DNA of 64,000 bases, from NCBI RefSeq assembly GCF_042682785.1, contig NZ_JBHUIB010000001.1, forward strand, positions 744,001 through 808,000, read 5' to 3'. Source of the stretch: Thalassotalea_F euphylliae. GTDB taxonomy: Bacteria > Pseudomonadota > Gammaproteobacteria > Enterobacterales > Alteromonadaceae. The position numbers and the translations under genes are program-made. The notes under the pieces were generated by a model that was not told the DNA's origin, did no database searches, and saw nothing but the letters and a program-made list of their open reading frames with translations. This document shows, in pieces, positions 45,096-54,323 of the stretch (within the stretch, counting starts at the first letter, position 1; each line of letters opens with the position of its first letter).

Positions 45096-45566
45096 CTAGT
45101 GTGACCAATGAATATGCTTGATTTTCCATTCTTCGTTTTGCTTTTCGAGTATTATCGTTTCCATGCCCTGATAATCACGGTCTTTACCTTTGTATGTTCC
45201 TTTAGTATGGCTGCGTGACGCTGAGATAGCGGCATTTCCAAGAATAGTCACTTGATGCTCTAGCGTTTTAGTTTTCACTGCTGCTAAATATTTCATATCG
45301 GCCAACATATGGTGATGTGCATATTCATCAGCACTTCTTTCAACACGGCCACCCTCGTAGATGGTCACATCATCAGCCAACTGTGCTCTTGCTAGCTCCT
45401 TATTACCCGTTTCTAGTGCTTGATGAAATGCCAAAACAACTTTTGCGGCAGGGGTATCTATACCTTTAAACAAACCTTTGTCTTTGTTCTTATCACCATG
45501 AGCGTTTGCTACGAAACTAAACGTCATTAATAAAACGAGTAATATATTTATTGTTTTCATTTTCAT
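45096..45566 (-). CDS. Periplasmic NTF2-like (SnoaL/DUF4440) protein
   Basis: 156 residues; signal peptide about 1-22 (ending ANAHG). The NTF2-like cone fold is shown by VVLAFHQALETGNKELARAQLADDVTIYEGG and the end EWKIKHIHWSH. Such proteins bind small ligands or act as enzymes; here several His residues and its place at the end of a copper operon suggest a metal-linked role, unproven. The ATG at 45560 is an alternative start. Confidence 0.75.
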   Translation of the reverse strand: MKMKTINILLVLLMTFSFVANAHGDKNKDKGLFKGIDTPAAKVVLAFHQALETGNKELARAQLADDVTIYEGGRVERSADEYAHHHMLADMKYLAAVKTKTLEHQVTILGNAAISASRSHTKGTYKGKDRDYQGMETIILEKQNEEWKIKHIHWSH

Positions 45567-45581
45567 TCTCTCTTTTAGGTT

Positions 45582-46478
45582 TTAATTTGCAGGGCCAACA
45601 ACACTAGTAAGCCCAGCCGTTACAGATAAAATGGCAAAAGCGACTACCATTTCTATCGAGATAGATTTAGATAGCGCTTCTCTGCCATCGTTATTTTTAA
45701 GTTGTGGGACGAGTTTTAATTTATGCTTAGCTGCGATGCCCAATATCGAAGTCACGAGAGCTAATTTAAGTAGCAGTGTTTGCCCATAACTTGAACTAAA
45801 CAGCTCTTCAACATTTCCGACTAATTGAAAAGCTAACCAAAGGCCAGCAACTAACAATAGACTCACAGCGATACTTGCTTGTTTGCCAAAGCTTTCCATC
45901 AACAAATGAAGCTCTGCATAACTTAGTTTTTGGCAAGCCTGTTTAAGCGGAAACAATGCTCCGAACCACCAAGCCATAACAAGCACATGGAGCATCAGCA
46001 ATACTTTTTCGAACACTCCTAGCTCAGATACATGGCCGATTAAGGTAAAGGTGTATGCAAGTAAAAATAAACTAGATACCAAAATGCCTTGTTTTAGGTA
46101 ATTGCTCAGTACTACTGATTTGAATTTAATGTGTGACGTTATCGCGAATATCGCTAGAACTAACCCAAGACCTCTAAGTAAAGTTCCATCACCGATAGGA
46201 GAATCCCACATTATGTCTAAAATATCAGGGTCAAAAGCACCTTGAATGCCTTCTTCTGCCATCGCACCAGTACTAGCGAAGAACCAAAGACCATTTGCAA
46301 GCAAAGCGATGACTATTGAACCTCTTATCCATTTTAGGTTCGCTATTGCCAAGTTATTATGAGACTCACTTTGTTCAAAAACTTGCTTGAAAAATGTATA
46401 ACCAGCAATGCAGGCAAAACCGACGTAAAATACAATTTTTGACAGTACAATGACTGTATTCCAGATATACATTTCCAT
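45582..46478 (-). CDS. copD: Copper resistance CopD family membrane protein
   Basis: 298 residues from the ATG at 46478, which has GGAG 8 nt upstream; a GTG at 46487 is in frame. Eight predicted helices with conserved His/Trp around VMAWWFGALFPL near 165. CopD moves copper through the inner membrane together with periplasmic CopC. It follows copC by 18 bp. Confidence 0.85.
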   Translation of the reverse strand: MEMYIWNTVIVLSKIVFYVGFACIAGYTFFKQVFEQSESHNNLAIANLKWIRGSIVIALLANGLWFFASTGAMAEEGIQGAFDPDILDIMWDSPIGDGTLLRGLGLVLAIFAITSHIKFKSVVLSNYLKQGILVSSLFLLAYTFTLIGHVSELGVFEKVLLMLHVLVMAWWFGALFPLKQACQKLSYAELHLLMESFGKQASIAVSLLLVAGLWLAFQLVGNVEELFSSSYGQTLLLKLALVTSILGIAAKHKLKLVPQLKNNDGREALSKSISIEMVVAFAILSVTAGLTSVVGPAN

Positions 46479-46496
46479 AGCAATCACTCCATTAGA

Positions 46497-46844
46497 TTAG
46501 TGAACCATAAAGCCAAAGCTATCTTTCATTTTGTGCCCATCTTTACCTAAGAAAGTAACATCAACAACATAGTTAGCAGGTGCAAGTTTCGGTAGCTTCC
46601 ACGTAAATTCGGTATTGGTTTCTTTAGTAGGTTTGAAGCCAAATTTAACCTTTTTGCCTTGCTTATTTTTCAATGTAATTTTGACTACACGAACCTCTTT
46701 ACTAAATGCCAACGTTAACTCTTCTGGAGTCTTCATTAACATTGCATTATCAGCAGGCACACTTTTTTCAAGATGAACGTGCGCGAACACCGCGCTACTA
46801 AAAACAATGCTGATTACGGTTAAAAATTTAATTAATATTTTCAT
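46497..46844 (-). CDS. copC: Copper resistance CopC protein
   Basis: 115 residues with a signal peptide ending FA, so the mature protein starts HVHLEKSVPAD, the N-terminal Cu-binding His motif of CopC. The C-terminal HKMKDSFGFMVH provides the second His. It is a periplasmic Cu(II) carrier that feeds CopD. It is part of the copper operon. Confidence 0.9.
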   Translation of the reverse strand: MKILIKFLTVISIVFSSAVFAHVHLEKSVPADNAMLMKTPEELTLAFSKEVRVVKITLKNKQGKKVKFGFKPTKETNTEFTWKLPKLAPANYVVDVTFLGKDGHKMKDSFGFMVH

Positions 46845-46868
46845 ATTTACCTCTATTTAATTTATGTA

Positions 46869-48704
46869 TTAACGACTAAATTTGTCTTTGAAAATTTGAT
46901 TACTGGGTATACCAACATCAGTAATTATTTGTTCCACTTCGCTCATCATTGCTTCTGGGCCGCACAAGTAAAATTCTGTAGACAGGAATTTTACTTTCTG
47001 GCTCAAATACGGCAGAAGTACTTGCTGTACATAGCCAGAATGCCCTTGCCATTGTTCTGAAGGGTTAGAAAGTGTAGGAATATAAGAAAAGTTTTTATGC
47101 TGCTCACTCAATAAGTTCAACTCATCGCGGTACAGCAAGTCATCTTCAGTTCGCGCACCATAGATGAGAGTCAAGTCACCTTCATCTTGGCGTTTTTTCA
47201 ACTGTTCAAAAATGATAGCTCTGAGTGGGGCAAGTCCTGAGCCAGCGCCAATAAATATGCGAGGAACCTTTTTATCTGAAGTAGCGTAAAAGTCAGAAAA
47301 AGGACCTTTTGCGATTATCGTTTCACCAACTTCGAGTGACCCTAAATAGCTTGAACCTATACCTGCATTATAACCATCCTTAGCAGTTTGCCAGCGGATG
47401 TTGAAGGTTAGCTCATCTGTTTCTTGATCAAAGTTAACCAAGGAGTAATGGCGAGTTACGCTGCCATGTGAAAACTTTCCATGAGAATAACTTTCCCAGT
47501 ATGTTTCAAAGTTCTCAGGCATATCATCTGGGCGTAGGCTATTCATCCCTGCTGGCACGTCAAATTGCATATATGCACCAGCTTTAAATTCCAATTGTTT
47601 GCCTGATTTCAGCTTAAATTTCACTTCCTTGATAAAAGGGGTAATGAAATTAGTCGCAACCACAACTAGCTCATGATTTTCAATATTGAGATCAGTATTA
47701 ACTTCAATCGAACTAATTTCAGAGAACCTATGCTGACATCCAAGCCGATAGCCTTCCTTAAGTTGCTCCTGAGATAAATGTTCCTGTTCAGATAGAGTTA
47801 TCGGTAATTGAGTTGAACTTAAGAACATGCATTTACCACATGTACCGCCGCCACCACAACTTGACGATAGGTATACATGTGAACTTGCTAGTCCTTCTAA
47901 TACAGTTGAGCTACCAATTGCTGAGATGTCAGTAATAGTATTTTCATTGGAAAAAGTCACTGCCACTTTTTTCCTGTTACTACCCCAACTTAATCTCAGC
48001 AAGCCATTTTGATACTGTTGTATCAGCCAAGTAACACCAGTAACTGAAAGGAATAGCGTTGTAAAAGCAAATGCAATGATCAACCAATGGTTAAATCCTC
48101 CAGAATTGCCATAGTCCATAAAGTGAAGCTTCATCATCAGATCTTTTAGCCTGAAATCATCATTGGCATGGCGAAGCACTTGGCCTGTAATACTATCTAA
48201 ATAAATAGTTGTATTATTCTCATCCTCAACGACAACTTGCCACATAGAATTTTTCTGCCTTACGTGGTCAGAAAATGGAGGTTGAGATAACACTGGTGTA
48301 GTTAGCTTGCCCTCACCTGAATAGGAGTTTTTTGCCAAAGTTAGTACTTGTTCTTCAGACAGATTAAATGGCTTTCCTGTTACAGCATCAAATAGCTTTG
48401 AGTGGCGTTCTTGATAGCTATGCTGGCCCTTATCGAACACAAAATGATAGTAAGGCTGATGTAAAATCCATATAAGTTTTACTTCTTGAGGTGCTTCACT
48501 AGTAATGTTTTTAATAGGGATAAATCTAAAGTCTGTAATGTAACCTTCATGATGAGAATGAACTCTAAGCTCATTACCACTGGCTTTACTATGATCCATC
48601 AAATTGAAGTAAAGGCCCGTTCCCAACCAAATAAGCAGTTGCAAACCAACAAATAAAGAAAGCCACTTGTGTATCGTTGTATTTAACTTAAATAGTCGCA
48701 TCAA
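46869..48704 (-). CDS. PepSY membrane protein fused to NqrF-like ferredoxin reductase
   Basis: 611 residues: an N-terminal PepSY-associated membrane region (helices near 13-33 and 200-225), a [2Fe-2S] ferredoxin domain with CGGGGTCGKC near 285 and a further Cys in GCQHRF, an FAD-binding domain (RHYSLVNF near 420) and an NAD(P)-binding domain (GAGSGLAPLRA, near 495) ending in YLCGPEAMM. This resembles a NADH-driven reductase that sends electrons across the membrane, perhaps reducing Cu(II) or Fe(III). It overlaps the second PepSY gene by 4 bp. Confidence 0.8.
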   Translation of the reverse strand: MMRLFKLNTTIHKWLSLFVGLQLLIWLGTGLYFNLMDHSKASGNELRVHSHHEGYITDFRFIPIKNITSEAPQEVKLIWILHQPYYHFVFDKGQHSYQERHSKLFDAVTGKPFNLSEEQVLTLAKNSYSGEGKLTTPVLSQPPFSDHVRQKNSMWQVVVEDENNTTIYLDSITGQVLRHANDDFRLKDLMMKLHFMDYGNSGGFNHWLIIAFAFTTLFLSVTGVTWLIQQYQNGLLRLSWGSNRKKVAVTFSNENTITDISAIGSSTVLEGLASSHVYLSSSCGGGGTCGKCMFLSSTQLPITLSEQEHLSQEQLKEGYRLGCQHRFSEISSIEVNTDLNIENHELVVVATNFITPFIKEVKFKLKSGKQLEFKAGAYMQFDVPAGMNSLRPDDMPENFETYWESYSHGKFSHGSVTRHYSLVNFDQETDELTFNIRWQTAKDGYNAGIGSSYLGSLEVGETIIAKGPFSDFYATSDKKVPRIFIGAGSGLAPLRAIIFEQLKKRQDEGDLTLIYGARTEDDLLYRDELNLLSEQHKNFSYIPTLSNPSEQWQGHSGYVQQVLLPYLSQKVKFLSTEFYLCGPEAMMSEVEQIITDVGIPSNQIFKDKFSR

Positions 48705-49408
48705 ATGACTTCCTTTTTATTTGGAGAAAGCACTCGATAATAAGTCAATACTGCGCCAGTAATAGCTGCCATCAAACCTAAAGTTGCAACTAAGAACAAA
48801 AACCAGTTAGATACGTTTTCTCCATCATCGTAATCCATAATGTGAAAACGCCACATCCAATCAAACAAGCGCCAGTAATCATGCCGCTTGGCAACGAGTG
48901 CGCCTGTTTGTTGACTTATATAAAATGTTGGTGTGGCGAATTGCTCAAACGTCACTCTCCAAACGGGTAAGTGTCTTGGAGACAATTCAGCAGGCATATC
49001 AGTCACTGACTTAATCAGCCTTGTGCTGTTGATTTCATGATTCATCGCATAGTGATATTGCGCGATTTCTTTAGCTTTGATTTCATCAACAAGGGCTTGA
49101 ACAGCCCCTGTTTTAGCATCAATTGCCATTTTCCCCTGTTCTCCATTAATAAAAGAATACAAAGGGTTGCCCATGCTTTGGGTAAGCCTGACTTGACTAG
49201 CTTCAGGATAGTCAGCAGCAAGTTCTACAATGGAGTAATCCACATCTGCTAAATCTATTTTGGCTTGCTCACTCTTAGCCAATGTTTCGCCGTGTATATA
49301 GTGAATATCCATAGTCACCATATACACACCAGTAATAGACCAAAACAGAAATTGTATTCCGACAAATGCCATAAGCCATTTGTGATATTTTCTAACTCTG
49401 CTAAGCAT
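48701..49408 (-). CDS. PepSY domain membrane protein
   Basis: 235 residues: an N-terminal helix (about 9-30), periplasmic PepSY-like domains, and a C-terminal helix (about 200-225). His residues at HKWLM and HIMDYDD are possible heme ligands, as in the PepSY-TM reductase family. It overlaps cusA by 8 bp and the fused reductase gene by 4 bp; the two probably form one membrane complex. Confidence 0.8.
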   Translation of the reverse strand: MLSRVRKYHKWLMAFVGIQFLFWSITGVYMVTMDIHYIHGETLAKSEQAKIDLADVDYSIVELAADYPEASQVRLTQSMGNPLYSFINGEQGKMAIDAKTGAVQALVDEIKAKEIAQYHYAMNHEINSTRLIKSVTDMPAELSPRHLPVWRVTFEQFATPTFYISQQTGALVAKRHDYWRLFDWMWRFHIMDYDDGENVSNWFLFLVATLGLMAAITGAVLTYYRVLSPNKKEVI

Positions 49409-52400
49409 TATTCTCTAGCTCCGCGTTAGAAAGCTCTTTATTAAAGGCATTTACTTCAGGCTTTTTAACGATTGAGTAAATCGCAGGTAATACAATAAGA
49501 GTGAGCAGCACCGCACTTGTCATTCCGCCTACCATAGGTGCAGCAATACGACTCATAACCTCTGAGCCAGTTCCTGTGCCATACAAAATAGGCATTAAGC
49601 CGATAATGATTGTGGCTACCGTCATCATTACTGGGCGCACACGTAAGCCAGCACCGTGTAACAATGCGTCTTGGTAAGCATCATCTGAGATAGGCTCTGC
49701 TCGCTCCTCGGCTTTTTCCTTAAGCTCAGCAAGCGCTTGATTGAGATAGACCAGCATTATCACGCCTATCTCAACAGCAACACCAGCCAAAGCAATAAAG
49801 CCCACTCCAACAGCAACTGAGAAGTTAAACCCTTCCAGATACATTAACCATAAGCCACCAATCATTGCCATTGGTAAGGTAACGATAATGATAGCCACTT
49901 CACTAAACGCTCTGAAATTTAGGTAAAGTAAAACAACAATAATGGCGAGTGTTAATGGCAATACATAGGTGAGCTTTTCTTTTGCTCTTTCCATATATTC
50001 ATACTGCCCAGCCCAATTAATTGAATATCCTGCTGGTAACGTCAGGTTATTTGATAAGTATTCCTTGGCGTTCTCAACATAAGTACCAACATCAACGCCA
50101 TCGATATCAATGAAAGTCCAGCCATTGATTCTGGCATTCTCACTCTTAATACCCGGTGGACCATTTTCCACTCGAATGTCAGCAACATCACCTAGTGCAA
50201 TGCGTTGACCATTTGGTGTTACAACGGGTAATCGTGATAGCTGCTCAGGAGAATCTCGGTAATCTTGCGGATAACGTAAGTTAACAGGGTAACGCTCTTG
50301 ACCCTCTATTGTTTGAGTTACATTCATTCCACCAATAGCGGTAGAAACCACTTGTTGGACATCTTCGATATTTAACCCAAAGCGACTGGCCTTATCTCGT
50401 GAAATATCAACCTTGATATATCGTCCACCTGCAACTCGCTCAGAGTAAACCGACGCTGTGCCTGTCACTTCTGGCAAGAGTTGTTCTATTTGTTGGCCGA
50501 TTTCCTGAATTACATCAAGCTCTGGTCCCGCGACTTTAATACCCACAGGCGTTTTTATACCTGTAGCTAACATATCGATGCGGGTCTTGATTGGCATAAC
50601 CCAAGCATTTGTTAAGCCCGGAAACTTAACTAACTTATCAAACTCTGCTTTTAACGACTCAGTTGTCACGCCTTCTCGCCATTGTTCTTGTGGCTTCAAT
50701 TGAATAAAGGTTTCAATCATAGTTAGAGGCGCTGGGTCCGTTGCAGTTTCGGCTCGTCCTACTTTACCGAAAACATTTTCAACCTCTGGTACAGTGCGGA
50801 TAAGCTTGTCCGTTTGCTGTAATAACTCTCTTGCTTTACCAATAGAAATACCGGGATAGGTAGTAGGCATATACATGAGATCGCCTTCATCCAATGGAGG
50901 AATGAATTCACTACCAATTTTATCGACAGGCCAAAAACCAACGATCGTCATTAATACTGCTGCTACTATTGTCGATTTTGGAAACTTCATGACCTGCTTT
51001 AAAACAGGCATGTAGATAGCAATCAATAATCGGTTTAACGGGTTTTTCTTTTCAGAGACGACTTTGCCTCGAATAAAGTAGCCCATCAAAACAGGCACCA
51101 ATGTTATTGCCAAGCCTGCTGATGCTGCCATTGCATAGGTTTTAGTATATGCAAGAGGTGAGAACATTCTGCCTTCTTGCGCTTCCAAGATAAATACAGG
51201 TAAGAATGAGACTGTAATTATCAACAAGCTAAAAAATAATGCAGGTCCTACTTCACTCGCAGCCTTAGCGACAATTTGCCAGCGGTTTTGATCTGTTAGC
51301 GGTGTTTTCTCCATATGTTTATGCATATTTTCAATCATCACTATTGCACCATCAGTCATCGCACCAATCGCAATAGCGATACCGCCCAACGACATAATAT
51401 TGGCATTGATGCCTTGCATATACATGATGATAAACGACACCAAGATGCCTAATGGCAGAGTAACAACTGCAACAATTGATGAGCGAAGATGAAATAGGAA
51501 AGCAACACAGACAATAGCAACGACTGCAAGCTCCTCAAGCAACTTGCTCCAAAGGTTATCAACCGCACGATCTATTAACTTCGATCTGTCATAAACAGGG
51601 ACAATCTCTACCCCCTCTGGTAGAGAAGATTTCAGTGACTCCAGCTTTTCTTTTACACCATTTATGGTTTGTTGTGCGTTTTCACCAAAGCGCATAACGA
51701 CAACACCACCAACAACTTCGCCTTCACCATTTAGCTCTGCGATACCACGGCGCATTTGTGGTCCTAAATTCACGGTAGCAACATCACCAATACGCAACGG
51801 TGTACCTTGCTCGTTAATGCCAAGTGGAATTTTTTCGATGTCCGCAACTGATTGAATATATCCGGTAGCAGTAACCATATACTCAGCTTCCGCCATTTCC
51901 ACAACGGATGCGCCAGTTTCTTTATTGCCTCGTTTAAGTGCCATTTGGATATGGCTTAACGGCACGTTATAAGCTCTGAGCTTATCGGGATCGACTTGCA
52001 CTTGATATTGCTTAACCATTCCGCCAACGGCGGCAACCTCAGACACGCCCGGAACAGTTTGCAATTCATACTTTAAAAACCAATCTTGAATACTTCTTAA
52101 TTGGCTTAAGTCATGGTTACCTGACTTATCTGTCAAAGCATAAATGTATACCCAGCCAACGCCTGTTGCATCAGGTCCTAATTGAGGCTTTGCTGAATCA
52201 GGTAAGCTTGATGCTACTTGGCTTAAGTATTCAAGCACTCTGCTTCTCGCCCAATACAAATCAGTATCATCATCAAAAATGATATAGACGTAGGAGTCAC
52301 CAAAAAATGAGTAACCACGAACAGTTTGCGCTCCCGGTACAGACAACATGGCTGTAGTAAGAGGGAAAGTCACTTGATCTTGCACAACCTGTGGCGCTTG

Positions 52401-52568
52401 TCCCGGATAGCTTGTCTTAATAATGACCTGTACGTCTGAAAGGTCTGGAATTGCATCTACGGGCGTTTTTTGTAAAGAATACAAACCGCCAAAAGCAATA
52501 ATTAAGGTAACCAGCAACACAAAGAAACGATTGCCGATTGACCATCTAATAATTGATTCAATCATCAC
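49401..52568 (-). CDS. cusA: Copper/silver RND efflux pump, CusA family
   Basis: 1055 residues, twelve helices. The CusA start is recognisable in TPVDAIPDLSDVQVIIKT, and the helix 4 region GGIAIAIGAMTDGAIVMIEN marks a heavy-metal RND pump. Methionine-rich stretches occur in the periplasmic loops (MPTTYPGIS; VMPIKTRIDMLATG), fitting Cu(I)/Ag(I) export. It follows cusB by 12 bp. Met codons at 52568 and 52565 are both possible starts. Confidence 0.92.
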   Translation of the reverse strand: MMIESIIRWSIGNRFFVLLVTLIIAFGGLYSLQKTPVDAIPDLSDVQVIIKTSYPGQAPQVVQDQVTFPLTTAMLSVPGAQTVRGYSFFGDSYVYIIFDDDTDLYWARSRVLEYLSQVASSLPDSAKPQLGPDATGVGWVYIYALTDKSGNHDLSQLRSIQDWFLKYELQTVPGVSEVAAVGGMVKQYQVQVDPDKLRAYNVPLSHIQMALKRGNKETGASVVEMAEAEYMVTATGYIQSVADIEKIPLGINEQGTPLRIGDVATVNLGPQMRRGIAELNGEGEVVGGVVVMRFGENAQQTINGVKEKLESLKSSLPEGVEIVPVYDRSKLIDRAVDNLWSKLLEELAVVAIVCVAFLFHLRSSIVAVVTLPLGILVSFIIMYMQGINANIMSLGGIAIAIGAMTDGAIVMIENMHKHMEKTPLTDQNRWQIVAKAASEVGPALFFSLLIITVSFLPVFILEAQEGRMFSPLAYTKTYAMAASAGLAITLVPVLMGYFIRGKVVSEKKNPLNRLLIAIYMPVLKQVMKFPKSTIVAAVLMTIVGFWPVDKIGSEFIPPLDEGDLMYMPTTYPGISIGKARELLQQTDKLIRTVPEVENVFGKVGRAETATDPAPLTMIETFIQLKPQEQWREGVTTESLKAEFDKLVKFPGLTNAWVMPIKTRIDMLATGIKTPVGIKVAGPELDVIQEIGQQIEQLLPEVTGTASVYSERVAGGRYIKVDISRDKASRFGLNIEDVQQVVSTAIGGMNVTQTIEGQERYPVNLRYPQDYRDSPEQLSRLPVVTPNGQRIALGDVADIRVENGPPGIKSENARINGWTFIDIDGVDVGTYVENAKEYLSNNLTLPAGYSINWAGQYEYMERAKEKLTYVLPLTLAIIVVLLYLNFRAFSEVAIIIVTLPMAMIGGLWLMYLEGFNFSVAVGVGFIALAGVAVEIGVIMLVYLNQALAELKEKAEERAEPISDDAYQDALLHGAGLRVRPVMMTVATIIIGLMPILYGTGTGSEVMSRIAAPMVGGMTSAVLLTLIVLPAIYSIVKKPEVNAFNKELSNAELENNA

Positions 52569-52580
52569 TTATCTCCCAAC

Positions 52581-54323
52581 TTAATGATTCGAATGGTCAA
52601 CAGCACTTTTTTGTTCATGCTCGTGTTGATCATCAGATTCAAGGGAAATTTCAGTTATCACTAAGTCATCTCTTACCTCAAAGGTGAAAGTGACATTATC
52701 ACCAACATTGAAATCAGCCATTTCTATATTGTCCGCGACGATAAAATCCATCGTCGCAGAAGGTCTATCCCATTTCTCTATTGGGCCTCTGCTAATATTT
52801 AGAATCCGTGTATCAATATCAATCGCATTGATCAAACCTGATACGGTTGCTGATGATACTTCAGGCTCACTCATGATATGAATTCCAGTAACTTCATATC
52901 CACCGTCTTCGGTTTTGCTCACTTCAAAGTGCAAAGATTGACCAGACTTCAGTGAATCAATATCTACCTTTTCACCCACATCGAAGTCCATTGTCATTTC
53001 AGGCCAACCCCAAGCCTCAGCAGGGCCATGAGTAATATTAACCATACGATGCCCCGCCATGACGCTGTTGATTTCGCCTTCCATCCAAACAGAGTTAGGC
53101 ACTTGGTCATGAGTCATTCGTTTAAAATCAGAGTTTTTACTTGATTCAGAATCAATCAAGAATTGAGCAGATGTCACCACAACATCATCTTCATTAAGAC
53201 CCTCTAAGATTTCGATACTATCGATATCAACCCGGCCAATTGTCACTTCGATAGACTTAAATTGCCCATCCCCCAAGGCAAGTACAACTCTGTCTTGTTT
53301 ACCAGTGCGAATGACGGCTTCTTTAGGTACGAGTATGGTGCTATCAGCTTGATTAGCGTGAATAGATACTTGTGCAAACATGTTTGGTTTTAATTGATAG
53401 TCTGGGTTATCAAACTTCAGCCTCACTCTGAGAGTACGCGTTTTACTGTTTAATGTTGGATAGACATAATCAACAACACCAGCCCAGTCTTCACCCGGTA
53501 AGTAATCCAGTGTCATTGAAACTGGCAGACCTTCTTTAATCAGGGCGGCATCCCGTTCAAAAACCTCAGCTTCAACCCAAACTTGATCTAACTGACCAAT
53601 GCTTAGAAGAGTATTCCCCGGTTTGACGTAGAAGCCTTCTCTAACTTTCAGGCCATCAACAACACCCGCCTGAGGGGAGTAAAAGGTGATGGTTTGCTGT
53701 ACCTTTCTTGTTTTTTCTAGCTTTTGAATAAAGTCTGCTGAAAGCTGCAACGCTTTCAGACGATCTTTAGCTGCTGAAATTAAAGAACTGTTATTGCGTT
53801 TTAACGCTATTAACAGTTCTTCTTGCGCGTTAACTAATTGAGGAGAATACAGTGTATAAAGAGGCTGCCCTTTCTCTACAGGGTTACCTGCTGCTTTGAT
53901 GTAAAGTTTTTCAATCCAACCGTCAACGCGTGGGTGGATATGAATTAGCTTATCTTCATCATATTGAACGTAACCTACTGTTGATATTTCGGTATGCATA
54001 TTTTTCAGTTCAACAGGTGCAGTGCGAACCCCAAGGTTATTCACTACATGAGGCGCAATTTTTATTGCTCCGGGGCCAAAGTCATCACCAGATGATTCTT
54101 CCTCATACACAGGAATTAAATCCATCCCCATAGGCGACTTACCGGGCTTGTCCCGGCGGTAATTAGAATCCATCGGTGCGACCCAATACAGCGGTTTCTT
54201 CTCTCCTGATGTTGCTTCATCAGTATTAATGTTTGAACCTCCACCTTGATATAAGCTCAATGCTCCAGCGCCTAACGCAGCACCTATGATGATAGCGATA
54301 ATTGTTTTCGTATTAGATGACAT
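52581..54323 (-). CDS. cusB: Cus-type RND adaptor with HMBD and two CusF-like domains
   Basis: 580 residues, longer than usual. Order: signal/anchor (about 7-27); heavy-metal-binding domain (WVAPMDSNYRRDKPGKSPMGMD in two parts, about 48-70); barrel-sandwich and barrel domains (about 95-395); then two CusF-type OB domains, each with the ITHGPAEAWGWPEMTMDF-like motif (first near 425, second with SRGPIEKWDRPSATMDF near 510). CusF binds Cu(I)/Ag(I) with Met, His and Trp. The second copy lacks the His and one Met, so only the first looks competent. It starts where cusC ends. Confidence 0.9.
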   Translation of the reverse strand: MSSNTKTIIAIIIGAALGAGALSLYQGGGSNINTDEATSGEKKPLYWVAPMDSNYRRDKPGKSPMGMDLIPVYEEESSGDDFGPGAIKIAPHVVNNLGVRTAPVELKNMHTEISTVGYVQYDEDKLIHIHPRVDGWIEKLYIKAAGNPVEKGQPLYTLYSPQLVNAQEELLIALKRNNSSLISAAKDRLKALQLSADFIQKLEKTRKVQQTITFYSPQAGVVDGLKVREGFYVKPGNTLLSIGQLDQVWVEAEVFERDAALIKEGLPVSMTLDYLPGEDWAGVVDYVYPTLNSKTRTLRVRLKFDNPDYQLKPNMFAQVSIHANQADSTILVPKEAVIRTGKQDRVVLALGDGQFKSIEVTIGRVDIDSIEILEGLNEDDVVVTSAQFLIDSESSKNSDFKRMTHDQVPNSVWMEGEINSVMAGHRMVNITHGPAEAWGWPEMTMDFDVGEKVDIDSLKSGQSLHFEVSKTEDGGYEVTGIHIMSEPEVSSATVSGLINAIDIDTRILNISRGPIEKWDRPSATMDFIVADNIEMADFNVGDNVTFTFEVRDDLVITEISLESDDQHEHEQKSAVDHSNH

